64,000 bases of DNA from Panorpa germanica (taxonomy: Eukaryota > Arthropoda > Insecta > Mecoptera > Panorpidae): positions 8,680,001-8,744,000 of the forward strand of contig OY783205.1 in assembly GCA_963678705.1 (NCBI GenBank), in the 5' to 3' direction. Under the pieces are notes generated by a model. It worked only from the letters and a program-made list of their open reading frames with translations. It did not search any database and was not told where the DNA came from. The position numbers were made by a program, and so were the translations under genes. Below, piece by piece: positions 22,850 through 35,804 of this stretch (position 1 is the stretch's first letter; each line of letters opens with the position of its first letter).

Positions 22850-23490
22850 ATATTGCTGAACAATCCAGGTCTTGCTCGTTTTAAGATTTGGTCGCAAAGA
22901 GGTGTGAGATCTTGCTATAGCAAGATATTTGCCTGTGGATTTCAAGGCACTAAAACTTCCAACAAACTTACTTTTTAGTCAAAATGATTTACTAGTACAA
23001 TTGAAAAGTTTGAATCTAGAAACCTTCATTATATATAGACACCCACTTCACCACACATATGAAGTTGAACAACGTTTTGATGCAAATTCTATACCAAAAT
23101 TAGTTTAAGTGGCGCCTAACTTACAGCAACTGTCACTACTTGTGAATGAATCGATGGATTTCGAATCGTTAGGAGAATTACACAAGTTGAAATCTCTTGG
23201 TTTAGTTAAGAGCACGGGAACGTTGTCTTAACGTTTAAATATCGGAACGTTGTCGAAAATTGGAAACAGTGACATTAAAGGGTCTGCATAATATATCTGA
23301 AGAGGACTGCAAATATGTTGTTGTGCCACCAAAATAAATAAAATGTCTATGGAAGGGGCTCGTCTACAAAGTAAATCTTTGACAGTGTTAAGGGCATGCG
23401 TTACTTTGGAAAATGTGAAGATGAAATATTGTCAACAATATATGAATTTCATAGTCCTGATCGAACATTTAAAATCTTTAAAAGTAAGTA
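22850..23490 (+). pseudogene. possible F-box/LRR-type host pseudogene
   Basis: Broken plus-strand frames give leucine-rich pieces in a regular rhythm: LNLETFIIYRHPLHHTYEVE, APNLQQLSLLVNESMDFESL, GELHKLKSLGLVKSTGTLS, LETVTLKGLHNISEEDCKYV and LTVLRACVTLENVKMKYCQQ. The L-L-L spacing and the ISEEDCKYV type of segment resemble F-box/LRR proteins. Several shifts and stops separate the pieces. The last piece ends at a possible donor (AAAAG/TAAGT) near 23490. I am not certain of the family; no F-box is seen. Confidence 0.3.
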
Positions 23491-24573
23491 AACAAACTAA
23501 AATATACTTTCACTGGATGCATATAATGCAGAACTTTTTTAAATCATTCTTTGATTAAATACAAATCATATGAGTCTAATTATTTTACAATTGACCACTT
23601 CGTTTTCATAAAAAAGGAAATCTAAATTTGTAGCATTAATGATTCAAGGTCATATAGGTGGTACGTATTTGATGTTTATATGTTTACTCGTATACCGTTA
23701 TACGCAGAACACCGCTTATGCATTGTATACGCTGAATTAGTTATTTTTCTATTACTGCATTAGTCACAAATTTTAATCTAATTCCTTTACTAGTTAGTTA
23801 GTCAGGTCAGGCATATACAATAATATGATATTTTGTACTTAAGGCAGTATTTCAGTTTAGAAATTTGAAAAGACGTTTTGCATATTTTCAAAGATTTAAT
23901 ATTTGAAATTATTTCCTAAAAGGATTTTTCAACATTTCAATTATTTACAGAGTTGTAGCTATTTTAATATTATTTTTTTACTTTATGCATAACAAGATCG
24001 TTTTTCTCGATTTTACTTTTTTCAATACGGTGTACATGACATATCAAGTTCTAATGCACCTATTTACTAATAAAACTTGGTATGGACCATCTTTATATAT
24101 CCCTTTATTTTCTTACCAGGATTGGGTTAATTACTTTCACTTTTACTATTTTATACAATTCCGAAAAGTAAAAAAAAGGCATGTAAAAAATCATTCTTTT
24201 GCGAGATTTTTCTTCCTTCTCTGAGGTAGATAATGTAACGACGTCCTTTCTAAATAAGAATCTTTTTGTTTCAAATCGTTTTCTTTTTCTTTTGTTCTTT
24301 TTGTTTTGTGTATTCTTAAAACACGAATGGTATACAAATGGATAGTAAATTTTTTTTGATAAGCTCATTCGTCATATACGATTTTATACTTCAGTTCGAG
24401 ATAAATAACTCGAAATCTACAGTTGTTGCGATATTTTACCTCGCAGATTTAAGTAGTGTTTAAATATTACACAAAATTATTTTTATTCTTTTCTTATTTT
24501 ATTTCTAAAAGGTAATCATTCATTTTTAATAGCCTGTAGTTGTTTTTTCTATTAAACGAAATAATTGATCAAG
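23491..24573. other. AT-rich non-coding stretch
   Basis: Frames at 23985-24224 (plus) and 24105-24368 (minus) are low-complexity Lys/Phe-rich translations of AT-rich DNA. I see no gene. Confidence 0.45.
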
Positions 24574-26010
24574 TTAAATATAATTCCGTTTAGATATCAC
24601 TAGTGTCAAGTATAACTCTCTAGTAAATTGAGTAATAATAACTAACTTCGGCTCCTTGGCAGTGGTCCTAAAATGACCATTCCAACTTTTTCTAACGGTG
24701 CTCCCACGGTGTAGGTATGCATAGGTCCCGTCGAGTTCTCTGTCGGGGTCCTTTACTGGCCGTACAAGTGTCACAGTTTCGACACCATCGTTCCCCTGAG
24801 GCTCTGTAACGGGGCCAGTACCACATTTGCCTTATCTTCTCTAGTGTTTTATGCACCCCGAAATGTCCACCTGAAAAACTATCGTGTACCTGTTTCAATA
24901 TATCCGGGACTAGTTTATTAGCTATTATCAGTTGTCGAATGGGTGGCCTGTCGTCTACAAAATGCCACAACCGATATAGCCTTCCATAGTGAAGTTCTAA
25001 ACAGTTCCACATAGACCAATAATCTTTCACACGAGGACTATAGGCTGACATCGCTGGCCATTGAGGTCTAATTCCTGTCTTTTTCCATGCCGCAATGAGT
25101 GCCAGATCTTCATCTTCTTTCTGTGCTTCACCTACGATGTCACCCAGTTTATCTTCTGCTCGATCAGTCCTTTGAATCGAGCTATCTGCAGGTGAAGGCG
25201 AATCATTATTCACTGTTACTTGAGTTTCTTCGGTTTTAGCCTTCGCCAAGTATCTTATGGGAACGGTTGTTAGTGGTTCTGGTATATAAACCTGAATGTT
25301 GAGCTCCAAATCGCAAAACACGTATCTCAGCAGACGCTCTACATGTGCCCACGCCAAATGATCGTGTCCACAACCTATTTACGGAATGGCTAACTTTTTT
25401 ACTTGTTGCTGCAGGATGTGTTCTCGTAGTGATACCAATGATTGCCATAGATCCTCCGTTTTGTAATGAGGTAATAAATAAATTTTCCATCCTTTTCTAG
25501 AACTGCAACTTCTCCTACTTTTCTTTGTTGTTCTCGAAGCTTTCTCAGATCTCCGAATTTCTTCTTGAATGTTACTGCAATACCTTTACTCATATGCAGG
25601 TCTTCGGCGACACAATGGCCTAACGAGTATTCGGAGGGTGCTAAGAATAGGTCATCCTTGATGTATTCCATGCTCATTTTGATTTCTGCTTTTACTAATG
25701 TGTCGGGATCCCATTTTTCGGCATCATCATAGTTAAGAGGTAATCGACCGTTTTGGAAATAGACTTGAGTATGTCGGATAAGTGTTGCCTCATCGGGTTT
25801 GCATTCGGGCTCCTGTTTTGCCTCCTTACGTTCACAGTGGTTACATCCATTGGTTGCACACGGTTTTCTAGACAATGCATCTGCATTTGCGTGTTGACGT
25901 CCTGGCCGGTACTCGATTTTATACTGGTATTCGCTTATCTGTTGTAGCCAACGTGCTAGTTGTAGGTTAACGAATCGTGGCCAGTACGAATTCGAAATGG
26001 CTGGCCTCAC
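24574..26010 (-). pseudogene. gypsy RNase H end and integrase N-terminal part
   Basis: The frame 25399-26010 reads ARWLQQISEYQYKIEYRPGR, then QHANADALSRKPC, the end of gypsy RNase H/tether. The frame 24692-25357 has the H2C2 integrase zinc domain (HDSFSGGHFGVHKTLEKIRQ and CRNCDTCTASKGP). The minus-strand frame 24574-24774 carries a last scrap that may be the integrase core start (FRTTAKEPKLVIITQFTREL). The catalytic D-D-E residues beyond this are lost, so this end cannot integrate DNA. Confidence 0.75.
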
Positions 26011-26720
26011 AAATAGTGTCTAAACTGTTTTAGAGCTTTAACGACTGCCATTAGTTCCTTTCGAGTGACACAGTTATTCTGTTCGGCCTTCGAGAATACC
26101 CTACTGAAGTATTCTAGTACACGTTCTTCGCCTTGTTGTATTTGTGAGAGTACTGCTCCCATTCCGGTATGCGATACGTCCGTATCCAATATAAATTCGC
26201 CTACACGTTGGGAAAAAGCCAGGATCGGGGCATTTGTAAGCTTTCCCTTTAATTGGTTGAACGAGTCTTCACATGATGGTGTCCACACAATGGGTCGCGT
26301 CTTCGTAGTTGGTTTCTCCGTATGCTCATACAGCGGTTTTGCAATCTTCGCAAAGTTTGAAACAAATTTTCTGTAATAAGCACATAACCCAAGGAAACTC
26401 CGCACTTCCGACAGGTTGGTGGGTGTCGGCCAGGTCTGAATAGCTTTCACTTTTTCCGGATCCGTAGATACTCCATTTCTAGTGATGACATGTCCCAGAT
26501 ATCTTATTTGTTCGGCACATAGGATGCATTTCTTTGGGTTTAATTTAAGGTTTGCTGTTCGTAATCGTTGATATACAATTTTCAAATTATCTAATTGACC
26601 CGTTAGGCTGCCTGCGACTCGTTTCCCGACTGCCGATCCGCATTGGCAGCCGCTGTCGAGGATCTTCTTTATGAGCTTGTGCCATTCACAGTTAAGGTTC
26701 TTCCACTGTTGTAAGTCCAT
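26007..26720 (-). pseudogene. gypsy reverse transcriptase end and RNase H start
   Basis: The frame contains NLKLNPKKCILCAEQIRYLG and HVITRNGVSTDPEKVKAIQT, then LSEVRSFLGLCAYYRKFVSN, which is the connection and thumb region following the RT palm. FILDTDVSHTGMGAVLSQIQ begins the RNase H domain. The palm with the YLDD catalytic pair is missing: the frame starts after it, next to zinc-knuckle-linker sequence, so an internal deletion fused the two. It ends near FRHYL and the next frame (25399-26010) picks up the RNase H end. Confidence 0.8.
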
Positions 26721-26846
26721 TGCCGACCTCTTGTAATTCCTGGATTATAGCGGTTCCAATTTCGTTTCTCGAGGTCCACCAATCGCCTAAGCAGATCGTC
26801 CATAGTAGGGCTGGTATGACAGGGAGATGTAGTGACAGCGCTGCTT

Positions 26847-27801
26847 TTACGGCTCACATCGGGAATATGACTGACGGTTTCTATTTAAAGCGCAGCTGCA
26901 AGGCTTCTTTGGCTTAGCCAATAATATGGCCTCTTTTATTCTGCGCTCTCGTACAGCGTTAGGGAAATATTGTACTTCCCAATTTCCTAGTGTCTCTCTG
27001 TGGGTTTTTCCTGCAGCACGGTTCACTAATCGTTCGATATTCGTCGCCGGGTCTGCTAGCCTTTCTCCCGGAGCTTGACTCCTGTTCACCAGTTGCGCCC
27101 AGTACAGAGGTGCGAGACTTTCTTCGCCGTACCGCTGCCCTAGCATTGCTTTAAGAGCCGTATAGCTTCGCCGCTCGTCCGGGTTCATATTTTGGAAAGC
27201 GATTAGCCGAGCCCCGTAACATGGCCGGTAACTGGCCTGCGCAATCCTTGTCACTCCAGTCATTGAACTCCGCTATGGCTGCGAATTGAACCTCATATTC
27301 TTGCCAAGAGATTGATCCATCGTAATGGGCTGGCTTTACAGTGCTGGTTTTCGCAATCGAAGTACTTTCTGAGTTCTCTAGAACTTGCACTCTATCGGCA
27401 AGTTGTGTTAACTGCGCTCCTGCTGGTTGCTTCCCACTTTTTTTGACCAGTTCAACGCGTTCTTCTATTTCTTGAATTTTTGTCTCTGCCAGCTTTTGAC
27501 GTATAGTTACTGATTGAAGGCTTTGCTCCACATTATCTTCTATTTTGTCTTTGCGCATTTCTAATTCCTTTTTGGATCATCTGTAAGTATTTTCTACAGC
27601 TTGCAACTGTACTTGGAACGCTAAATTCTGTTTTTGTAATGCGTCTGTTTGTCTTGAATTATTTTTCTTAATTCAACATTTTCTTTTATAGACTTTTCTG
27701 TCTGTTTTTGAATTACTTTACTAGTTTTTTCAGCCTGTTCTTGAAATTTCTAGAACATCTCTTCTCTCATCACTTTAAGTTCTTTTAATAATTCCTCCAT
27801 T
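26847..27801 (-). pseudogene. gypsy gag
   Basis: The start (MEELLKELKVMREEMF, then a stop) opens a coiled-coil-rich N-terminus. The frames 27151-27558 and 26847-27263 continue with a heptad-rich helix (IQEIEERVELVKKSGK), a capsid-like segment with SWQEYEVQFAAIAEFNDW, and MLGQRYGEESLAPLYWAQL, the order seen in insect gypsy capsids. The frames overlap and are shifted relative to each other. It would form the particle shell around the RNA. The piece is dead because of shifts and stops. Confidence 0.65.
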
Positions 27802-29763
27802 TTTGTTGCGTGATGTGTTGGATTGTTTAGCTGTTCAGAAGTTGCACAGAAAAAAATCTCAACAATTTTAATATTATTTATAAATTTCTTTTGAGAGTTC
27901 ATTGCCTCTAAACACAGTTATGTCTGTTGAAGGTAATATACACCTTCATATCAGAAATTATCTGTTACATAAACAATGTTACCTAATATACTACCCTTCA
28001 AGACCTATTTTTTTACTTTTTGTAAAATGCACATAAATGCACTAGGTGAACAACTGCTTGCGCGTCGTAAAAAAAAAAAATTACAAAATATAACTTCTTG
28101 TTTTCAAAATTTCATATTATATAGTATAATGTCTTAATAAATTAGTTCTATTAAAATTAAATTAATATCATTTTAATTGCATTATTAAAACAATGTAATA
28201 TCAAAATCATTAAATAAAATCATAGATCATTATATCATCTATACGGTTAACTAAACATCAAAGATGAATTAATGTGTTGTATTGATGAAAAGAGAATGAG
28301 CTAGAAGATATAATCTTATATGTGACAGAAAGAGCTGAAGATAGTAAAGATATAAAAATTATTATTATCCCACGATGCATTTTTATAAAGAAATTATATA
28401 TTTTGCATAGAGCGAAATTATCGGCGTTTTTAATAATTGTTGCCAATAATTTTAGCTATTTTACTTGCATCAATATATAATTTTTTGTTTATATAAAATA
28501 ATTTCTTAATTTTAATAATTATTACGGTTTTCTTTAATATAAACAAAATGCAAATTTTTCCGCCTTCTCTAAACAGTATATTTCATATAAAAAAATATAT
28601 GATTCTTACCGAAGTTATTAAAGTTTTGTGTTACGCAGATTCTCCCCCAGTTATGTTTTTTGTGTAAATATAGGTGTTACATAAACGTTATATTTGTAAA
28701 TGATTTATAACTGCAAGACGTCGGTGAAGATAGCAGCGCGATGGAAACTAGTGGGGTTAATAACATAGCTGTCAACAGTCTCATAGAGAATATTCGAAAT
28801 TGCTATTATACAGTTCAAATGCAAACTAAGCTGTCATTATTGTTACTATTGACTTAAATACAAAAAGTAATAATAGAAAATAAACATTTGCAATCATATA
28901 TTAGCACTAAGGAATAATAAACGTCTATATAAAAAAATATTGTTTTAACGAATATGCAAACATTAGAATAAGTAACTTCTCATCTTTACTTTTATAAAAT
29001 ACTTAACACGTTAAGAGTGTTTACTTTAAATAACTATATTTTAAATTCAAAACAATGTAATAAATTCGGAATTACAGGTATTTGAATAGTGTTGTATTTC
29101 ATACGCATAGGTAAACATGCTGATATAAAAACTCAAAAAAAAAGAAATTATAAATCTTTATTTTTTAATAAAATTTACCATGTGTATAGTATATACTATG
29201 CATAACTATATTTTCAATACTATAACTCAAAACCTTAGAAAAATATATTAGATTCGAAAGGTAAGGTCTTTGGAAAGTGTTATATTTCACATGAACAGAT
29301 AAACATGCTGATATAAAAACTCAGTTTTAAAGTTCTCAGTATTTTAAATTATGTCACAATAATGCTCACAGATGACACTGTTACAGAAGATATTATTCTG
29401 TATAATAAGAGAAATACGTTCATAAATTTGTCTGTCTGTCATAATTTCTCATGCACGCTGCTTGATTACTGAGCAAATAAATTGAATTATTGAGTGATTT
29501 GTGCAAATACACGTTTTGTATCCTTTTTTATAATAATCGAGCATCGTAAGTATATTTATTTTGTTACACTGATAGTTATTATATGTATATATATATATAC
29601 TATTTCTATTTTATTTTAAACTAACATCGTATAGTAATATTTGCTGCTTTGCTCTTATACTATTACAGTACTGTTATAATATAATACATACATTTCTTGG
29701 TAACACGTATACAAATAGATTAACTAACGAGTAATCTTATTATATCTGACCACATCTAATAAA
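27802..29763. other. AT-rich non-coding stretch
   Basis: No gene seen. The segment containing TAAACATGCTGATATAAAAA occurs twice, near 29112 and 29303, within two similar blocks about 190 bp apart, so a short imperfect tandem duplication is present at roughly 29020-29330. Confidence 0.45.
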
Positions 29764-30177
29764 ATGGTAAGTGGTATTATTAATTAACAGCATGGAAAAA
29801 ATTAGTGTTACTAATATGCTTTACACATTACATATGTTATACTTTTATGTCCTATTGTGACTCCAATACTTAATATTATAAATAAAATATATGCTGCTAT
29901 TGCAAAAAGATGCAATAAAAGCAAACACTAATATTTATTTCTGAAGTAGTAGAGCAACTTAATTTTCTAGGAGCGCGATTACTACTTATATGGGTCCCGC
30001 TTTTTGCTGCGATACGGAAAATATGTCTTCAACTTACCGCCAGCAATGAATAAGGTTGACAGAGACGTCAGTGGCAGGACTGTTCGGCAGCTGGAGGCAA
30101 GCATTCGTCACATTAAAGAAAGTGACGCAAATATAAAAAAGGTGGTTGTCATGATTGGGATAAACGACATTACCAAT
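29764..30177 (+). pseudogene. SGNH/GDSL-type hydrolase gene, truncated copy 1
   Basis: The start codon ATG (29764-29766) is the last codon of its exon and is followed directly by a GTAAGT donor. The next exon (29971-30177, 69 codons, acceptor TTTTCTAG, donor AAT/GTAGGT) reads ERDYYLYGSRFLLRYGK and VVVMIGINDITN. G-x-N-D is SGNH block III. Block I, which should be GDS with the nucleophilic Ser, reads GSR here, so catalysis is expected to be lost. The layout and peptide match copy 2 at 36817-37664. The later exons are missing: intron-like sequence runs on and a LINE fragment begins at about 30385. Confidence 0.65.
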
Positions 30178-30384
30178 GTAGGTAACAAAATAACTCGGCA
30201 TTATCTATGCTAAAATATCTATGAATATTTATGATACTATATATAATATATATAATATATATATGTACTATATATAATATAGATGCATATAGTGTATTAG
30301 CAGCTATAAATAATAGCAACTTCAAAAACAATAATAATAATAAAATTTGTAAAATAAAAGCAATATATTGTTAACTGAAAAAGA

Positions 30385-31032
30385 GTGGAGTGAACATAAA
30401 ATTTTTATGGGTACCAGGTCATTCTAGAATTTTAGGCAATGAAACTGCAGATAAGTTAGCAAAAGAAGCATGTACTGACGGTAAATTAACAGATATAAAA
30501 TCTTCCTTAAATGAAATGAAAATTATTATCAAGGAAAAGGCATATATGGACTGGCAAATAATATACAAGGAGACAAGTCAAACCACAGGCAAAACATTCT
30601 ACCTTTTCAACAATAAAATTAAAGATAACATGTGGATCAATAAAAATTTATCTAGAAAATTCATTTATACAATATGCCGACAAAGATCAGGTCATTGTAA
30701 AGTCCCATCACATCTAGCAAAAATAAAAATAATACAATCTTCTTATTGCATCTGTGGAGAGGAAGGTACTATAGACCACATGGTACTAGGATGTAAATTC
30801 AAAAAACAGGAAGTCGATCACTTATGGAGTAATTTATGTAAACATACCATGATGCCAGTAAACGTATTAAGTCTAACATACGATATAAGTACAATCCCAA
30901 TTCTGATGTGGAAAACGAGAACTATCCAACTTCTTATGTAGAAAACAATACTCAATCCGCTAATCTGATGTGGAATCAAGGTACTCTTATTTAATTAAGG
31001 GAAAATGTCAATTCAATTTATATTCAACTATG

Positions 31033-31033
<1 letters not shown>
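30385..31033 (+). mobile_element. LINE 3' fragment with RNase H (I/R1-like)
   Basis: The open frame 30390-30941 reads KFLWVPGHSRILGNETADKL and AKEACTDGK, the last part of an RNase H domain (H-x-x-x-G-N-E-x-A-D). After about 75 residues comes the C-terminal Cys-His motif CICGEEGTIDHMVLGC. LINE ORF2 proteins of the I/R1 kind carry RNase H in this place. The copy is 5'-truncated, and its 3' end abuts the (AT)n tract at 31034. The frame itself has no stop, so it is fairly young. Confidence 0.7.

Positions 31034-31090
<57 letters not shown>
31034..31090. repeat. (AT)n microsatellite
   Basis: About 28 AT units immediately after the LINE 3' end; they may have grown from the tail of that insertion. 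Confidence 0.95.
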
Positions 31091-31092
<2 letters not shown>

Positions 31093-31515
31093 TGCTATCA
31101 TTGTAGCGTCCATCAATTGACCATTTTCATCAATTGTTGCGACAATCGAATTATGGGGTCAGAATATCGGACGCAGTAATGTCAACCAATTTACTTCATA
31201 ACTTTACTACTCTAAACATATTTTACCAAATTCTCTCTCTACCTATCTGATAGTGTATTTAGTTGGCTATTTGCAACTATCTGTTTTAGTCGGAAAATAT
31301 TTTAAATGAATTAGATATACCAGTAAATGTAAAAATACAGCGGAGCTGATAATTGATTTGGGTGAATGGATAATATACATTCTTAGTTCACACAAATTCC
31401 GCTTGAACAATATACAGCGCTTTTGTAGTTATGTATAATCTGAATAATATAACGTCCATGGTATTGGCATCGTCGCATATTCACAGATACACGGCTTTCG
31501 ATGTATGAGTGAACG

Positions 31516-34500
31516 ATGAGTCATATCGAGAACAGGACAAATATCATTATTAGATATACAGTTTCACAGTACAGAGGTTTTTTTTTAAATATATTAAGTG
31601 TACAACAGTTAAATATGAATCCTGCTTCCAGAGCTTACAAAATACTATCAAGTATTAATCAAAATATTCCAGGTAAGTTATTTATAGTATTTAATTTATC
31701 ATATTATGTTTGTAAAAATATGTTTGTGAAATATGTGTAATCATGTTGGCGCCAAAATTTTGTTAGTTAAACAATGTATTACACATTGTACATAAAGGTA
31801 TTTATTTTATTCTTATTATAATGTTCAATAGTTTAATTGTATTATTACTACATCAAAATTAAAATTAATAATAATTATTAATCGCAAAAGAAAAAATACG
31901 TATTTTATTTTGGCGCCAAATACTACTTTTTTTTAGATAATGCGTTTTAAAGCTATTGGTTACTTAAAAAGAAATTTTTTTATATTAAAAAAGCACCTCG
32001 TAAGAAATGGGATGGGGAAATAATTGCTTTTTTACAAAAAAAAATATTTAAAAAAAATTCCTCTGCGAAGCCTCGAACGTTAGTTCTGTTGGGTCAGAGA
32101 GGGGAACTATCATAAATTCTTGTGGCAAAGGTTTTCAAGACGCATTTCAAACAAACATTCCTGCAAACATTCCAAAGGAAAATAAGCAAACGGCTCCAGT
32201 AACTATTAATACAGTTAATAGTTACAATTGTAATATTGTAAAGGCTTCCCAAAATTTGCCAAATATTACCGGACAAGAATTAAAGCAAAACGAACTACTA
32301 AGAGACGTGAGTAATATTAAATATGACAGACCTCTTTAATTTGGTAATCTTAATAATACATAACTTTCTCTACGGTTTGCAAAAAACTGGCTGAGTCCTT
32401 TTATGAGATATTTTTCTTTAATATAATTTATACATTTTTAACAATGAAAAATTTTTAGGAAAATGATTGTTTAACATCCTCTGAGGAAGAGCCATTTCCA
32501 GTTTCTGATGAAGACTCACTTTACGTACCGAGTGATGAAGAGAGAGAACAGGAAGCAGAAAATATTGTAAATGCTTCATATATATTATTTTTTTAAATTT
32601 GTTGAGCAGTTTGATTCATATGCCTTTTTAAAAGACAAGAGATTTTTACTAAACACTAATAAAATTATATCCGTAATATTTTTAGGATACTTATGTAGCG
32701 AGTTATGAAGAGGAAAAACAAAAACCAGTAAGTCCTGTGAGTCCTTCACATATATCCCCAATATACCATGCAAGTGATAATCAATCTGAGCCCGTAAATC
32801 TGGAAAATATACTAACTACTAAAACAGGAGCCTCTCAGAATAAAAACACTTATAAAAGAAAGCCAGACTTTTGTTATTTTTGTGAAGAAGAAGTACAAAA
32901 CTTTGCACGACATATACGAAGAAATCATCCACTTGAAATTGATGTTGTGGAAATATTTTCAAAACCAATAAATAGCAAAGAGAGAAAAGATTTGATTACT
33001 ATATTGAGAAGAAAAGGAAATTATTTGAAAAATAATAATGGAGGGATTAAACCTGTTAGAGAGTCATTATTGCCGGGGCACCTTGTGAAAATTGTCTTGG
33101 ATTTTTTTCAAGTAAGTTGCTTTATCGTCACAGAAAAAAATGTGGGAAAAATTCAAGTAAAGAAAATCCATGTAAACAAAGATTGAGAGAAGAGGTTTTC
33201 CCTACAATGAGAAATGATAAAATATCGTTAGTTGTCAAAAAGGATATCCTAATATGTGCTTTTGGAGCACGATATTTGTAAATTCACAGAGAAAAACATT
33301 TTATTAATGTAACTTCACGTAAAATGAGAGAACTTGGACGGCTATTCATTGGAATTAAAAAACTTGATCCCACGGTACAAAACTTATTCCATGTCTTACA
33401 ACCAAAAAATTTTGATCTCTTAGTTCAGGCTTGTAAAGCAGTAGCTAACTATGATGCCGTAAAGGATACTTTTGGGTCTCCTACATTTGCTATGAATATT
33501 GCAACATCTTTAAAGCAGGTAGATATTGGTATTACATATGTTTAAAAAAAAAAAAATAATTACGGGACTCTTTCTTCAGCTGAAGCCGAAGCCGATTTAA
33601 AAACAATGAGTCATTTGCTCACAGCTAACTGGAGATTTGAAATTTCAGCTCAAGCAGCAAGTAATCTTGATCTAAACAAATGGAATAAAGTTACGATAGT
33701 GCCATTAGCTAGTGATTTAAAACTGTTTAGACAATATTTATTAAAAATAGCAGATAATTCCCGTGCCATATTAACAAAAGATGAAAATAATATTTAAGCA
33801 TATTGTACTTTGTTAGAGTCCATTTATTGCCGGGTTATTTTACTGAATCGGAAGCGGCCTGGTGAACTGCAAAGAATGCAGCTGCATACATTCCTGTCAT
33901 AAAATAATGAGAAAAAAAGTTACGAGGAATTTAATGACACGATTTCCTGAACAGAAAAGATTCTACTACAAAAATTAAAGAGAGTAGTAATAAGAGGCAA
34001 AAGAGGTAGAGGTGTTCCCGTATTATTCAGTGAAGATATCCAGGAGCATATAAACTTATTGCTGAAACGAAGGTCTAATTTTATATCAGAAAATAACAGT
34101 TATTTATTTGGTAATCCTAATACAAATACTCCCATAACTGGGTACAAAGTGCAACAACGGCATGCTGTTGCATGTGGAGCTAAAGATCCGTTTGCCATTA
34201 CCGCTACTCGTCTGAGAAAACATTTAGCGACACTAAGCCAAGTTTTCAATATGACGGAAAATGAATTAGAACAACTGGCAACTTTTATGGGTCATACACC
34301 GGGTGTCCATAAAAACTCATACCGTCTACCTGATGATATTTATCAAACGGCTAAAATATCAAAATACTTTTATTAAAGGAAAATGGAGATGCTGGTAAAT
34401 TTTTTTTTTTTTTTTTATATTGCTAAATATTATTACAATCTGTCCTGCCTATAGGACATTCAGTGATAGGATTGTCAAAAAGAATAAATAAAATGTCTTG

Positions 34501-35804
34501 CGCGGGATATGCCCATCGACTTATCCCTCAATTTTAATAGATCCTAGATTCTATTTATTTATGGATTTATAGATCTGCTAGTAGGTCCTGAGGTAACTTC
34601 TTTTTCAGTCTGCGTACTGCGGAAATATTGGACATTAGACAGCTGGCCATACTGTTTGGATGTTTCGTTATTCTCTCCTTGTATAGTTTGGTTCTAAGCA
34701 CTATTTCTTCTTTTACTGTAGGTAGATCCAGGTCTCGATGAATTATGTGATTAGGTATAAACCATGGTGCATTCGTGACAATCCTTAGCATTTTGGACTA
34801 AAATCTTTGGAGTATCTCAATATTTAAAGTAGATGCAGTACCCCAAAGTTGTATACCATATGACCATACCGGTTTAAGTATGGTTTTGTAGAGCAGGAGT
34901 TTGCTTTCTGTGCTAAGTTGTGACTTCCGTCCTATCAGCCAGTACATCTTCCGCAGTTGTAGACCAAGTTACTTTCTTTTAGTGAATATGTGCTTCTTCC
35001 AAGTAAGCCTCCTATCTAGGTGTATTCCCAGGTACCTCACATGGTCAGCCTGCGGTATATTGACATTGTTTAAAGCGATACTTGGGCAGTTTCCCTGTCT
35101 AGTTGTGAATGTGACATGTATTGATTTTGATTCGCTGGCCTTGATTCTCCAGTCCTTCATCCATGAGGTAAGTTTGCCTAGATTTTTCTGTAGCATAGTC
35201 GAGGCATTAGCTGGATCATTATGCGATGCCAATATTGCCGTATCGTCAGCAAAGGTTCTCGTCATTACTGAACTTTCCACAGGTAGGTATGCTGTGTATA
35301 ATAGATATAATATAGGCCCCAATACGCTACCCTGTGGTACTCCAGCCTGGATCTGGTAGATGTTCGTTATTGCATCCTCATGTTTGACCATGAAGTATCT
35401 GTTCTGAATGTAGCTGGTAAATTTAAAGGAAAAATGTTAGATGATATTAATATTGACATGAAAAAAAAAATTGTTGGAAGGAGAATATGTTGAAGATGAC
35501 GAAGCCGAGACAATCGATAATGAAGATAGTTATCCATTAGATTAAGATACCAGTGCTACATCTCTAGATACAGATACAATTACTATCAAAACAATCGATG
35601 TAAGTAAGAATAAAATACAAAAAAAGCGGCACCTTGTTCCTTGGACAAGTGAACAAAAGCAAACAGTTAAATTATTTTTTAAAAACCATATACAACAAAT
35701 GAAACCCCCTAAAAGGGGAGAATGTGAAGAGCTAATTAAGCGTTATCCAGACAAATTTAAAAATAAAAATTGGCTTAAAAATTAAAGTTTTTATCCAAAA
35801 TTAA
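31516..35804 (+). pseudogene. tyrosine-recombinase-like (Crypton-type) gene, decayed
   Basis: Possible exons are 31516-31672 (uncertain), about 32071-32306, 32459-32566 (acidic, SSEEE) and 32686 onward. The last one has a C2H2-like CYFCEEEVQNFARHIRRNH, a second finger CENCLGFF-SSKLLYRHRKKC in a shifted frame, then a recombinase domain. Its box I Arg is in RKRPGELQR, box II is TATRLRKHLATLSQVF, and MGHTPGVHKNSYR holds the likely nucleophilic Tyr. The end (PWTSEQKQTV and KPPKRGECEELIKRYP) is a short conserved motif after the LINE insertion. In-frame TAA/TGA codons (for example near 33280, 33795 and 33948) and shifts show it is dead. Its role would be DNA strand exchange; whether host-domesticated or a Crypton is open. 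Confidence 0.6.
34403..35412 (-). mobile_element. Jockey-type LINE, 5'-truncated, inserted in recombinase gene
   Basis: The minus-strand insert starts with RT sequence (IQAGVPQGSVLGPILYLLYT, and FADDTAIL with the catalytic Asp pair) at 34969-35391. It continues with the C-terminal part MLRIVTNAPWFIPNHIIHRD and KKLPQDLLADL at 34567-34791, and ends in poly(A), seen as T at about 34403-34417. The 12-bp GCTGGTAAATTT flanks it (34391-34402 and 35413-35424), a clear target duplication. Removing it rejoins the recombinase frame exactly (ENGDAGKFKGKMLDD). A stop lies between the two frames. Confidence 0.85.

Larger units (their letters stand above)
24574..27801 (-). mobile_element. decayed Ty3/gypsy retrotransposon, internal part
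   Basis: On the minus strand, gag, a Cys-poor linker, the end of reverse transcriptase, RNase H, the integrase zinc domain and the very start of the integrase core follow in the normal gypsy order. The protease, the RT palm and most of the integrase core are deleted. No flanking LTRs can be assigned. The gag start is the ATG at 27799-27801, after which a stop occurs within 20 codons. Confidence 0.8.

Noticed and set aside
28640..28760. Gypsy LTR upstream of the gag start
   Set aside because: TGTTAC motifs are present but no second copy or inverted TG/CA end can be matched inside the window.
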